This document shows positions 50,945 through 62,451 of a stretch of 64,000 nucleotides of DNA, piece after piece; the stretch's first letter is position 1, and each line of letters opens with the position of its first letter. Under the pieces are notes generated by a model, which made no database searches, was not told the DNA's origin, and worked only from the letters and a program-made list of their open reading frames with translations. A program made the position numbers and the translations under genes. Origin of the DNA: Synchiropus splendidus (Eukaryota > Chordata > Actinopteri > Syngnathiformes > Callionymidae); contig NC_071343.1 in assembly GCF_027744825.2 (NCBI RefSeq), forward strand, positions 9,570,866-9,634,865, written 5' to 3'.

Positions 50945-50994
50945 GTTTTTCTTTTCTCTTTCTCTCATGCTCCTCCTGGATCCCTGCAGGTAAG
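50945..50994 (+). promoter_or_regulatory. Candidate recursive splice site in dpp10 intron 1
   Basis: A pyrimidine-rich run (TTTTTCTTTTCTCTTTCTCT, then CATGCTCCTCC) leads to CCCTGCAG at 50982-50989, followed immediately by GTAAGACTT at 50990. An acceptor fused directly to a strong donor is the defining pattern of a ratchet or recursive splice site. The regenerated donor GTAAGAC repeats the first seven bases of the exon-1 donor at 22931. It is on the sense strand of the host gene. Use in cells is not shown by sequence alone. Confidence 0.55.
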
Positions 50995-51011
50995 ACTTCT
51001 TTTCAGATTTC

Positions 51012-51023
51012 CATGACGTCATG
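51012..51023. promoter_or_regulatory. CRE-type palindrome CATGACGTCATG
   Basis: A perfect 12-bp palindrome containing the full consensus TGACGTCA (51014-51021) bound by CREB/ATF factors. It lies 22 bp after the candidate recursive splice site. A single motif match, so function is speculative. Confidence 0.35.
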
Positions 51024-51898
51024 ACTGTGGTGCTTTTGAGGCTGTTAGCTCTTGATGCACACTGAGCTACAGCTTCTCCCTGGTTCTACTGTGTAAACCA
51101 GAAGGATGGTGCAAGAGTTTGAGACGTGGCAAGGTGGCGGATCAGGAGTCTGCTTCCTGGTTGATTTTATAAAACTGTATGCTGTTTTGAATTCTTTAAA
51201 AACAGTTTAGTTAGTTTGAGTAGAAACTGATAACTTTTATTTATTATTTATTAATTTTTAACTGAAATATGGTCATAAAACACAATATGTGATCAATAGT
51301 TGTGTGGCTACAAAACCTTGCATAAATACAAGCCTTCTGTTTTTCCTGGGTCAAATGTGATCCGGAAGCTCACGCCTTACTGCTGTACAGCTGTAACCAT
51401 GGCAACCGTGTTCTGCCCATCATCACTCTCGACCACTGCCGATCAAACCCTCCTTCTTGGAGCCACTTTTTTTTTTTACTCGAGTTTGACTTGGTGGAGT
51501 GATTATGAATCAGATGTATGAAGGAGTGCAGCGGGATGAAAAGCGAGGAGTAGAAGAAAGAGGAAAGGTATATTAAATGCTCGGGTGGAATCCCGGAATG
51601 AAGTGTTTTGGTTTTTTTTCACAGGATGTGGTGAGAGCTTGAGTCTCTGCTGATGGTGGAGAAGCAGGAGTGATGGATAAGGTGAAAGGAAGAGTGTAAA
51701 AGCTGTGAGGGAGGGAACTGATTGAATAAGAGACGCGAGTGTCTGACGCATCCAGGGGAGAAAGAGGAGCTGCGTGAGATTGGATGACAGTTTTACTTAG
51801 TGAGAGGTAGAGGGGAAGAAATAGAGGTGGCGAAGAGCTGAGAGCAGTGTGAACGCCAGGGGGCAGTGTGGCACAGCAGTACGTTTACCCTGAGCACT

Positions 51899-52865
51899 GA
51901 CTTTCTCTGGATCCCTCTTTTGGAGGGATTTTGCCAAAACTACCAGTGTGCAGAAATTGTACTTTACATCTCTATCCAATGAGAAACAAATATCTACCAA
52001 AACAAACCCATAAAAATACAAATGGAAGCTGTTTACTCACTTCTGCTCGCTCTTATTTTGTCTTCTCTCATGGTGGTTGAATGCTGAATGTCATTGTTTT
52101 GTTATTCATTTATTCATTTTTTTTTTCAAATTAATTGAGTAAATATAAATCTATATATCAAAGTACATGTACTTGACATTCAGGCTCATGATTCAAAGGA
52201 GCATTTATGACACTCTTCTGATAGATATCAGTTTTTAAAAACATATTTAACACCTGGATAAAAGATAAACAAAAAGGATAAATGTGTTCACCAGCTGTCT
52301 GTTGATATTAAATAAATCTATTGATTTTTTTTTTATTATTATTCTTTTGATGAGTAGAACTCGTGAACATTTTTTTTCAATAGATTTTTACATGTTTTGT
52401 GTCAAAATAAAAAAAGATGACAGATGAGTCAACAAGGGAGAAAGTTAAAGGGTCAGCTGCACATGTTTAGCAGCTCAACCCCGGCAGGGTTGAGGCAGAG
52501 CATACGGTCAAGAGGTCATGATCTGGAGTGGAAGGTCTGGCAGCCCACTGAGTGAAGGTTCCCTAGGTAGGATGGTATTCAGGTGTATTTAAGAGGACGG
52601 CAGAAGCACAGAAAAACACTCTACTCTGTCGTCATGGTTCCTTTGTTCATCTGATGCTATGTCCAAGTTCATTTTTCAGAAGTGCAGTTTGATCTTCTGA
52701 ATGTCATATTGTGCTGAGGGAGACTGTTTATTTAACATACACACAACATCCGATCCACTTCATTTGCGTTTATGGAAAAAACACTTTCATTTTCATGTGC
52801 TATCTGCGTAAACACAATGGGTGATGTGTTTTTTGATAAAGTTTTTGTTGCTCAATTCATCACTC
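51899..52865 (+). repeat. About 1-kb duplicated block, copy 1
   Basis: Blocks recur in the same order at 56332-57326: GGAGGGATTTTGCCAAAACT at the start, AACACCTGGATAAAAGATAA, CGGTCAAGAGGTCATGATCT, AAGAGGACGGCAGAAGCA, and CATACACACAACATCCGATC near the end. This copy lacks 31 bp present in the other. No open frame and no obvious terminal repeats. It may be an unrecognised mobile element or a local duplication. Confidence 0.85.
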
Positions 52866-54659
52866 CAACCATTGAAATAGTTTTGTCAGACGTCGAACAA
52901 CTTAAATCTGAGCATTGAACGAAGAAATCCATTTGGTTGTGATTTTTACTAAACTCATCTTTCATTCCTGATTGAACATCAACAAAAAAATATAAAAAAC
53001 AAAAAACGGCTGACTCAGCTCTTTCCGCTCATGATTTATATGCAGCAACCTGGAACTTTATGGAGGTCGGCCTCATCAGAAAAGCGGAGATGTTCTGCCT
53101 GTTTTGCCGTGGTGATAATTAGGAAAGGGCTTACACTGCGCTTTTCCCCAAGGTGCTGTCGTCACATCAGGACACTGAAAAGCCGTTAAACTCGCGGTTA
53201 ATTGCTCAAGTGACTCAATGTTCCTCCTCAAATCCGCCCGCTTCTTTTTGCTTCTCTTCTGGTTAACAGCATTCATTTCCTGCGTCTCTTCTCATCCTCT
53301 GTCACAGGGAAATTAGACCTATTTTAAGGCGTCCCTGGTTTGACAGTCTCTTCCTGGAGGTCCACCGCTGCCGTCTCCCTCATTATTCTTGTCAAAAATG
53401 GAGCAAATTTACGCTCCGTGACGAGGCACGTTTCAGTTGCTGTGAGGGAACTGAGTCATTAGAGAGGAACATCATTTTTTTTTTCATTTTTATTCTTAAA
53501 TATCGTGTTAGTTGAAGAGCCAACCGTTGGGTAAAAGTGAACTTGGGAGGCACATCACCTAGTTTTATTGAGCTGCTTTCACTGTAAACCCTGGGTCCTT
53601 ACCGCCGTTGTGGTAAAAAAGTGGACTCAACAATGATCCATGTTTTATTCAGCTTGAGGGTCACAAAACAAAACCAATACTTTGCTCATCAAGGGAGTTT
53701 TGGGTCCTGAAATTGGGGTGTCATAAGGGAAGAACGCCAACATCTGGTGGTGTAGAGAAGAGACAACAAAGAGACCAGTTGAAGGAGGGTTTGAAGGGTT
53801 GAACTCAAAGACCAAAACATATTCAAGCGTCTATAAATCTATGTATATTAAAGGCTGTTCAACTGCAAGTTAAGGCTATGGTTAGAGGTGTTTTCAAGTT
53901 TAGTTTTCAATATCTAAAATGTAAGAGTCTTATCCAAAAGTCGAAGTCACTGTGAAGGGACTTGGTCAGAAGGAAGGTTGAGGGACGAGACACATCTGAG
54001 GTCCTCCGTGTCGATCTGGTCACAAAACCAGAAAAGTTTCCCCCAATTAAAGAAGCACATGAAACAGCGGAGTCCCCCAAAGGTGACGCGATTTAAATAA
54101 CTCCTCTTAATAGGCAGCAGCTCTGAGGGTTTCACTGGCAATTATTGCTCGTGACCCGCCACAATTATCGCCGGCTCCCAGCAGACAAAAGGCAATTTTC
54201 AACTAATTGAGTGCTAAGCCACCGGAATTGTGAGAGCTTGACCTTTCAGCCGCCGTGCGGAGGAAGCCAGGGCACACTTTTTAAGGCCAAAAAAGCCATT
54301 TTGAAACTGAGACAATCGGCTTTAGCTCCCAACCTTTAACGCCGTGCGGAAGGGCTGCGAGCGGAATCGGATCCTGAGGTTTACTCATCAGTTTATTAGC
54401 AAGTGGGCTTCAGTGGGATCGGACGGCAGCTCTGATCTCCAGGTTTTACTGGATTTAGATGGAGTGTCTGAATATTGACTGAGGAGTCACGTGAGTATCC
54501 GGATCACATCCCTGCAGACAATACAGTCCAGATAGAAGGAATTGATCTCGGATGAAATGGATGAGCCAAACTCTGCTTAAGAGACTGGAAAAAAAAAACC
54601 TCAGTATGTGACAAACAATGTGAACCATTCAGCCAAAGTGACACCTGTACAGATACTGT

Positions 54660-54661
<2 letters not shown>
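52866..54661. other. Intronic, no gene recognised
   Basis: 53030-53420 and 53930-54500 are unique-looking and moderately GC-rich, candidate conserved noncoding blocks lying between the two copies of the 1-kb duplication. No exon is recognised. Confidence 0.4.

Positions 54662-54720
<59 letters not shown>
54662..54720. repeat. (TA)n microsatellite
   Basis: About 29 perfect TA units. Confidence 0.95.
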
Positions 54721-54725
<5 letters not shown>

Positions 54726-55002
54726 TTTTATACTGAATGAACACTTCTACTGTTGTACTATGATATTTTGTCTTTATATTTGAAGGCTATATCACATAGG
54801 TAGTTTGTGATTAAGAGCCAGTTATTCACACATTTTGTTGTATCTGTTCTAAACATTTTTTACAAAAACTTCAGAGGTACTGAAAAGGCTCAAAAATATG
54901 ATAACACTCTAAACACTGTTGGTCACTGTTGATGAAATCCTCCTTTAAGTTACTTCTATAATGTAGACACAAAAAAATAAAAAAATAAAAATAATAATTA
55001 TA

Positions 55003-55008
55003 TATATA

Positions 55009-55100
<92 letters not shown>
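55003..55100. repeat. (TA)n followed by T18
   Basis: About 35 TA units with one early interruption, then an 18-base T run. On the minus strand it reads as A18 then (TA)n, which would suit a retroposon tail, but no SINE or LINE body is recognisable next to it. Confidence 0.9.
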
Positions 55101-56331
55101 GTAACCCTGACACCGAGCGGGAGTCGACGCAAGGACGCAACAAACAAAGTCAAAAAAGAAAACAATAAGTAGATCTGCTGAGGATGTGGATGCACAGGAG
55201 AGGTTGAAACCAAGTTTGGAGTTTGGGAACTGTTCCAAGATCTTCGCCACCTCCATTATGCCTCTTGGTCTGAGTCAAGATGGTGGTAAATGATGTCATG
55301 AGCCAAACATCTTTTCCTGGATCTGAGTTTGACTGGTGAAACACATCTCTATGGAATCACGTCAGTGGAGCCTTGAGGTGCTTCATTGTGGTGTATTATA
55401 CAGCCTAAAAAAGAGGAGACATTTCACGTCGCAACTGTGATCAGAAAGCAAGAGTAGGAGTGAAAATGTTTTGTGTGAAGCGTTTCTGACAAGGTCGTAA
55501 ACATTTTCTGAAAGCAGACTGGTGATGATGTCGAAATATCACTGCGGTGGTGTGGTTGTACTGCTGCACACTCCATTGTACTATGTCATTGAGTAGAAAA
55601 GGTAGAAAGCCGGCTTCTAGTTGGGGTTGTTTGGGAGGCTTCCCGCACCAGACTCTCATGACTCATGATATTCTGAATGAAAAAAAGACGTTGGTTTGGT
55701 TGGTGTGTGTTGAAACTTCGTACAGACAATCCACAAATGAACCTTCTACATGTTCGTCCTCATTAACACCAATTACAGTGCGTCAGATCTCCGAGGATTT
55801 CTGAACGCTTCCAGTAGCAAACCTCTCCAAAGTGCACCTGTTATAGATCCCGAATGCCTCCACTCTCGTGTCTTGATCAAAAACCAACCTGCTGTAATTG
55901 GTGGGAGCTCGCTCTTTGATTTGGTGCCGACTGAAGTGGGATGAAGGAGCTATTTATAGCTGGCAAGAGCTCTGAAGGTCAGCAAACCATGTGATCTGAT
56001 CCGGAGATGCAGCGGTCGCCTGTGAATGAGCCGCTCCAGTCTGGTAGAAGAAAGAGATAAAATGCAAAGGCTCCGTCCTGCTTGCTGATTTATGTTCTTA
56101 CAGGTCGTGAGTACTCGACGGTGCTGATGCGGGGTTTCACACCTCCATATATCTCAAGTGTTTACGGGCACCTCCACTGATAGAAATCTATTTATTGAAG
56201 TTGTTCACAACCGGATTTGAGTTTTTATTTACGACGCACTACCAAACATTTGTTAGCTTTATGAGAGTTTTGTCAGACTGAAGTTGCGAGCCCAACTCCT
56301 GTCCACGAGTGAGTGACATTTGAAGGCTGTA
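55101..56331. other. Intronic, no gene recognised
   Basis: Unassigned. Open frames at 55547-55804 and 55750-55944 (+) resemble nothing known to me. Confidence 0.4.
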
Positions 56332-57326
56332 CAAATGACTTTCACTGGATCTCTCTTTTGGAGGGATTTTGCCAAAACTACCAGTGTGCAGAAATTGTAC
56401 TTTTGTCACTATCAACTGAGAAACAAATATCATCCAAAACAAGCCGAGGAAAATACAAATGTAAGCCATTTACTCAGTTCTGTTCGCTCTTATTTTGTCT
56501 TCTTTCGTGGTGGTTGAATGCTGAATGTCATAGTTTTGTTATTTATTTATTCAAATTAATTGAGTAAATATATATCTGTATATCCAAGTACATGCATTTG
56601 ACATTCAGGCACACGATTTAAGGGAGCATTTATGGCGCTCTTCTTATAGATATCAGTTTTTAAAAACATATTTAACACCTGGATAAAAGATAAACAAAAA
56701 GGATAAATGTGTTCACCAGCTGTCTGTTGATATTAATTAATGAATTAATAAATCTATTGAATTAATATTTAAACTTTTTTTGGTCAACCTTTCAACGACT
56801 TGCTATTTTAGTGAATTTCCTTTTTTATGTTTTATTTTATTTTATTTTATTTTTTGCATATTTTCAATACATTTTTCCATGTTTTGTGTTAAAATAAGAG
56901 ATTTCAAGGGAGGAGGTTAGAGGATCAACTGCACCTGTTTAGCAGCTCAACCCCGGCAGGGTTGAGGCAGAGCATACGGTCAAGAGGTCATGATCTGGAG
57001 TGGAAGGTCAGGCAGCCCACTGAGTGAAGGTTCCCTAGGTAAGATGGTGAACAGGTATTCAGGTGTGTATTGTCAGGCTGAGCCTGGGTGACAGTGTATT
57101 TAAGAGGACGGCAGAAGCAAACACAACACTCTGTCGTCATGGTTCCTTTGTTAATGTGATGCTTCTGAATCTCATGTTGTGCTGAGTGAGACTGTTTATT
57201 TAACATACACACAACATCCGATCCAGTTCATTTGCGTTTATGAAAAAAAACACTTTCATTTTCGCGTGCTGTCTGCGTAAACACCATGGGAGATGTGTTA
57301 AATTTATTGGTGCTCAACACCATTTC
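56332..57326 (+). repeat. About 1-kb duplicated block, copy 2, with 9-bp flanking repeats
   Basis: Colinear with 51899-52865. AAGGCTGTA occurs just before it (56323-56331) and just after it (57327-57335), as expected of a 9-bp target-site duplication. It includes a (TTTTA)n tract at 56829-56855 not found at that point in copy 1. It carries an extra 31 bp near 57065-57095. Its own termini show no convincing inverted repeats. Confidence 0.8.
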
Positions 57327-57335
57327 AAGGCTGTA

Positions 57336-60300
57336 TGAATGAATCAGTGGTTTCATTGGCCCCGGATATGTAGCAGGATGTGGCCCCCGATATGTGACAC
57401 AATTATATTCTTCAGTTTAATAACCAATGTGTGTGGTGTTCCAGTGCGACACATGCATGATGGCTACACTCGATTTGCCTGACAGCTGAGAAACAGGTCG
57501 ACGCCATTGAATGTTTTTTTTTTGTAGTATTTCAACCTGAATATGAGTTTTTCAAGTCTCCTTTGAAGGACACATTCCCAGCTGCGGCGTCGCCATCGGG
57601 CAGCGGATATCACATTCCAGCCTATTATTTGGAAATCTCCAGCTCCTCTGCTGGACGTGACATTGCCGAGTCATGATGACCGACTGCACTATAGGACCAG
57701 ATGATATCAGTTCTTATCGCGGCGAGCAGCCGCATACATGCTGAAACACACACGGGCCGAGATTATCAGGATTAAACACACACACACACGCTGTGCTGAC
57801 GTCGACCCGGCTACACACCCAGCTGCCATTGATTATGAGGTGCAGTATGTTACGCTCCGACTGGAAGGTCGTGGCCGGCGATTTGGTCTCTGTGTCTTTT
57901 CCTCTTGGATGAATTTTAATCACCTCTGCTCCACACTGATCAATAAACCATTTGCTGGGATTTACACAAACATGTGATTCACTCCAGCAGGGAACTAAGA
58001 AGTTGGACGGAGGCTCGGTGTGCGACACAACCATGGATTTGTCATTCAAAACATGTTGAGCAACCTGGTTCAGTTCTGCATCGAATCTGACTGTTTTTTT
58101 CTTTGCTACCTTTAAAAAAAGGTCAATAAAGGCTGCTCAAATTATCACCATGGAACCCAAAAAATCACGTGTTCCTGATGCTTCATTTTCTCTCCGCCGT
58201 CTGCAAGTTATTGAATTCCCTCTTTGCCGCTCCATTTGAGCAATTTTCCCGGCGGAGATGAATGGCTGTGCAGCTGCAGAGCTCATCGTCGCTCGCTTTG
58301 TGTCCAAATGTGAAATTATTATTGATCTTATTTAAATTATTTGACAGTCAAATGGCCGCAAACATGAGGACCCTGCTCCCGACAGGGAGAGAAAATGTAT
58401 GATGGTCATCTGTCAAGTTGTGGTGTCGTACCGATGCTGACCTACAGGTTCAAGGTCTATTTTTTATTTTTATTTTTTTAACATTTTCAAATGTAGAATT
58501 AGCATCGAGCTATTTTCTACACTTATTTTCGACAAGTTTGTATGTTCTCCATATGTTTCTTCCCACTGTTCTCAGACTTGCAGAGGGCGAACAGATGACT
58601 CTAAATTTTCTTTAGACAGTGTTACCATCACATCACAATCATCAGGCATTAGGTATCTTTGGACAGGAAAAAAAAAGTGTGGCCCCTTTAAACCACATCT
58701 CCATGTGTTGGAGCTGCAGTTACATTCGGAACTTCTTCCAGATGACAGACAACAATGACATAATATTTTTATTTATTTTTTTTTCTTGACTCTTCTTCAA
58801 TGGAAATTCTTTCTGTGAAACTGTGAATATATTGTTCTGACTTGAATTATGGCCAGCATTTGGCCACAGTGACTGTATTATTGTCACTTCCCAACACCCA
58901 CAGAAGCAGTGAACTTTGTCCTTTGGCTCAGCTTTTTTTTTTACCGCGACGCAATGATCGAGAGCTCTCTAATCTCTGTGTTGATTTTACATTCGCTGGA
59001 GAATGAAATGCCTTTTATTGATGAAAAAGACTCGCTCCATTACTCCATTCATTGTATTAAACATGCAATGACAATATTTGGTGATAGCCACTTGGACCTT
59101 CCTTGAAACAAATGTTTCGTTGACTAGATATTTTTTCGCAACATGTATCGTGGGGATACATGCCGTGTATTGAAAAGATAAACCACTGAGGCAGCTTCAA
59201 TTCTGTTGTCTGAAATGCAGGTAGCTGGAATAAATACAACTGCCATGGTGTCACCAGTCTCTTCATCAGAGGTGATCATTTACACCAAAGAAAACACTCA
59301 CCAAAACACTTAGAAAACACTGGATCTGTGCCATGCTGTACGACCAAATGCTGGTGTTGTTTGGCACCATCATCTGCATTTCCAGAGCGGCGACGTGACA
59401 TGAGACATTTAGCAGCGTGTCAAACTTACTGGAGTCCTCCATCACGCAGCGGGCAGCAGAATAAAAGCTCTGTCGCAAACGGTGACAGCTTTAATAATTC
59501 ACCTGAATCTTGAAGCGTTTCCATCAGCCACAAACACAGACGCAAGAAAGTATTCCTCCTCTCTGTTCCCCAAACATCCGACTACATGAATAATTCTGGT
59601 CTTTTTGCTCCTGTTCTTGTTGTACCTTGTTTTTTTTCCCTCTCCGGCCTCACAAATTCCTCTGCCAAGCTTCAATGTCTGCAAATAATCACAGAGCACC
59701 CCGCTGATTGGTCACTCTGAGACTTCTCATCTTAAATTCATCTGACACAGAAAATCCGTGGATTAAATTAATAATAAATTTGGTTATGGATTAACTGACA
59801 ATCATTTTTAAGACTTCCAAAACGCTGCTTCGATGAGGTATCTTTTTTAAAATAAAGCCAAGTGTGGAAAACAGGAACATGTTTATTGTGTTTTAATCTA
59901 ACTGTAATGTATTATTATTATTTCCCCCCCCTGCGAGCACCTAAGATGTTCGTTGAAAGGCTATTCTCATGGCGGTTATCATCCATTCATACGGGCCAGT
60001 GAGCTCCTACTGTGCCGCGATGGTACAGCAGGCTGTGATCGTGGCATTCTCTGTGGCACATCACTGTTAGTAATGCTGGGAGCTCAATTCGTCTTTGTTC
60101 AACTCTCCATTTAAACCGTAAAAACATTTAGCATCTCACATTGTCCAAATCTCTATTTAAACGCTGGGGAGTGAGTCAGACAATTGCACCTGCTGTTTCT
60201 GCCTGTATGGGCTAGCATTATTTTTTTTTTCATGTAAACAGTTAGATATTGTTATGCTGTTATTTATTTGTTTATTTTATTAATTTGTTTTCCTATGTTT

Positions 60301-60539
60301 GGCCCGGATATGCTGCTGTATGAGCTTGTGTTTTGACATCATTTTTCAATGGTCCTACTTAGGGAATCAAGTAGCAATATTATTATTGTTATAGCAGAGT
60401 GTGGCGCTAGCAATGTTGAGCATTGGTTTCCCCGAAAGAAAAACTTTTGGCACATCAGCATCAAATTATTATATGGTCTGAAACTCCCTTAGAAGCGATT
60501 ATGTCTACGTTGAAGGAAGAAGTACATCCACACCAGTAT
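57336..60539. other. Intronic, no gene recognised
   Basis: 57550-58060 and 58190-58400 are unique-looking blocks. T-rich runs lie near 58455-58480 and 58770-58785. No exon is recognised. Confidence 0.4.
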
Positions 60540-60730
60540 GGATGGCTCTATGAGGCTTCATCAAACAGTGTCCTTATTGTCAGAACCCACTAGATGGCAC
60601 TCTCCGCTCCAAAATGTTTGTATTTGAATGACCATTTCAATTGAACCTTGTATCATGTTGAAGCTAAGGACGCCACCTACTGAGCTCTGAAAGTGACAAC
60701 ACCGTTTCACGAAGCCTCATCATCCCATCA
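60540..60730. mobile_element. MITE family A copy
   Basis: The left arm is GGATGGCTCTATGAGGCTTC then ATCAAACAGTGTCCTTATTG and CCCACTAGATGGCACTCTCC. The right arm is AGGACGCCACCTACTGAGC, then ACAACACCGTTTCACGAAGC and CTCATCATCCCATCA. Full-length, non-coding. Confidence 0.8.
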
Positions 60731-62330
60731 GTCCTGTGATGCAATGATGTTTTGTCCTCAAACAACTTTAATGTTGGACTTTTATCACTTATCTGGAAAC
60801 TCTAATTCAGTAATATTGTGACTTTAATCTCACAATGTTAGTGTTTGTGTGGCTCCTGTCGATACTATATACTGCAAATGTGATTACAGTGTACTTTATG
60901 TGATAAACTGAACAGACTGCGCAGGAGAACAACATATATCATTATTTTATTTTATTTTATTTTATTTTATTTTATGACAGCACTTTATTCCAAAGCACTT
61001 TCTGAGTTGATTCTAATTCTGATACCTGTGATTTAAAATATTCTCAAGCAAAAACACACCCCAGAAAAAAAACACACTTGTATTCACAACTCTTATCTGT
61101 CATTCATTTCCAGTCATGCCCTTTTCACATCAATGATGTCAACGCCATTGTTAAGTCTGTGCCTTCAGGAGTGCACGCACCACGTCCCTGTGATTCCAAA
61201 TACAAAGTTCCCCCAGCTGAATTTAGAAGTGATGCATTTTTTAAAAGGCGCGGAAGTGCAGTCTGCCGGCGCATAATTAAGAGAGGTCTGATTTATAGCG
61301 GCTACAGACAGGAACAAGGGCAGCGCTTCAATATTTTATCAATTCCGATAAATCAGTGCGTCTCGTGAACGTCGCATATTTCAATCTGGCGTTAATTGCC
61401 GCATCCGGCGGCTCGTCCGCGCCTTCGCCTCCCTGAACGTTTGAAGATTCCACCTCAGCAATTACAGTCGGCAGGGAGAAGGTGCCAACTGCTGTCATGT
61501 GATCCCAGCAATGCAATTGATTGTACTGTATCGCAGCTGGACTGAGATTAGCATACGATCAGCGCATGAACAGGCCCCTGGATGACGTGCGCAACATACA
61601 AACATGAGAATCAATTTGACATTCAAGGTTAATATTTATAGCTGCATGAAGCCTCCGGTCATCGAATGCATCATGTGTCACAGTGACGCCTGGAGGTCAC
61701 CGGCGGTGAACAGATGATCATGAGCGCCACACACTTGAGTTATGGCTGTTGCAGTTATGAATCATGTTCTCTGCTGCGTTTTTTGGTTTTTTGGATGTTT
61801 TCGGTTTTCGGTCCCACTAATAATGAGATGTTCCCCGAAGCCTAGGTGATGGTTTTCACTGTTTTTCTGGAGCTTCCTGCTGCTTAGCTTGAATTATCAA
61901 ACAGTCACAGATGTTGCTTCAACAACGTAGAAGCAGTGGTGGACTCTTCATATTTTTCTTGGGCAAAGTGTGTGTCACATCTGGAACGAAAGATAAGGAG
62001 AGATATGTTGAAGTTCAGTGAAGTATTTTCAAATGTGGCGAAGATCAATGAGATATGAAAGCGTAAAAAATAGAAGACGATTTACCAGTTTGGCTGATGG
62101 CCTTTTATTTGTAATCGTTTATAGGAGAAAAAATATTTTGATAGAAGTATGCTTTATTTTTTTGATAATACTGTAGATTAGGGAACTTATATTCTTGTGA
62201 ATAAACTGCTTGTTTGTATCTCTATAAGCAGAATATTAGCCAGGAATTCATCTCTATAAAGTCCAAATTAGCATCGAGTGAAGCCTTACTGTCTTTTACT
62301 CTGGAATGGTTCGCTACTACCCTGAAATTT
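60731..62330. other. Intronic, no gene recognised
   Basis: (TTTTA)n at 60944-60975. 61190-61740 is unique-looking, CpG-richer (for example GCCGGCGCATAATTAAGAGA and GCGTTAATTGCCGCATCCGG) and is one of the better candidates for a conserved noncoding element in the window. Confidence 0.4.
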
Positions 62331-62403
62331 CTTCTTCTTCTTGTTCTTCTTCTTCTTCTTCTTCTTCTTCTTCTTCTTCTTCTTCTTCTTCTTCTTCTTC
62401 TAC

Positions 62404-62450
<47 letters not shown>
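62331..62450. repeat. (TTC)n then (TTA)n compound tract
   Basis: About 22 TTC units with one TTG near the start, then about 15 TTA units. The homopurine/homopyrimidine GAA.TTC part is of a type that can form triplex DNA. Open frames here (poly-Leu, poly-Phe) are artefacts. Confidence 0.95.

Positions 62451-62451
<1 letters not shown>

Noticed and set aside
57030..57050. CTAG|GTAAGATGG as another recursive splice site
   Set aside because: There is hardly any pyrimidine tract before it, and it lies in the duplicated repeat, whose other copy reads GTAGGA.
51899..57326. Reading the two 1-kb copies as LTRs of a provirus
   Set aside because: The 3.5 kb between them shows no gag, protease or polymerase motifs and no primer-binding site next to copy 1, and the copies lack clear TG...CA ends.
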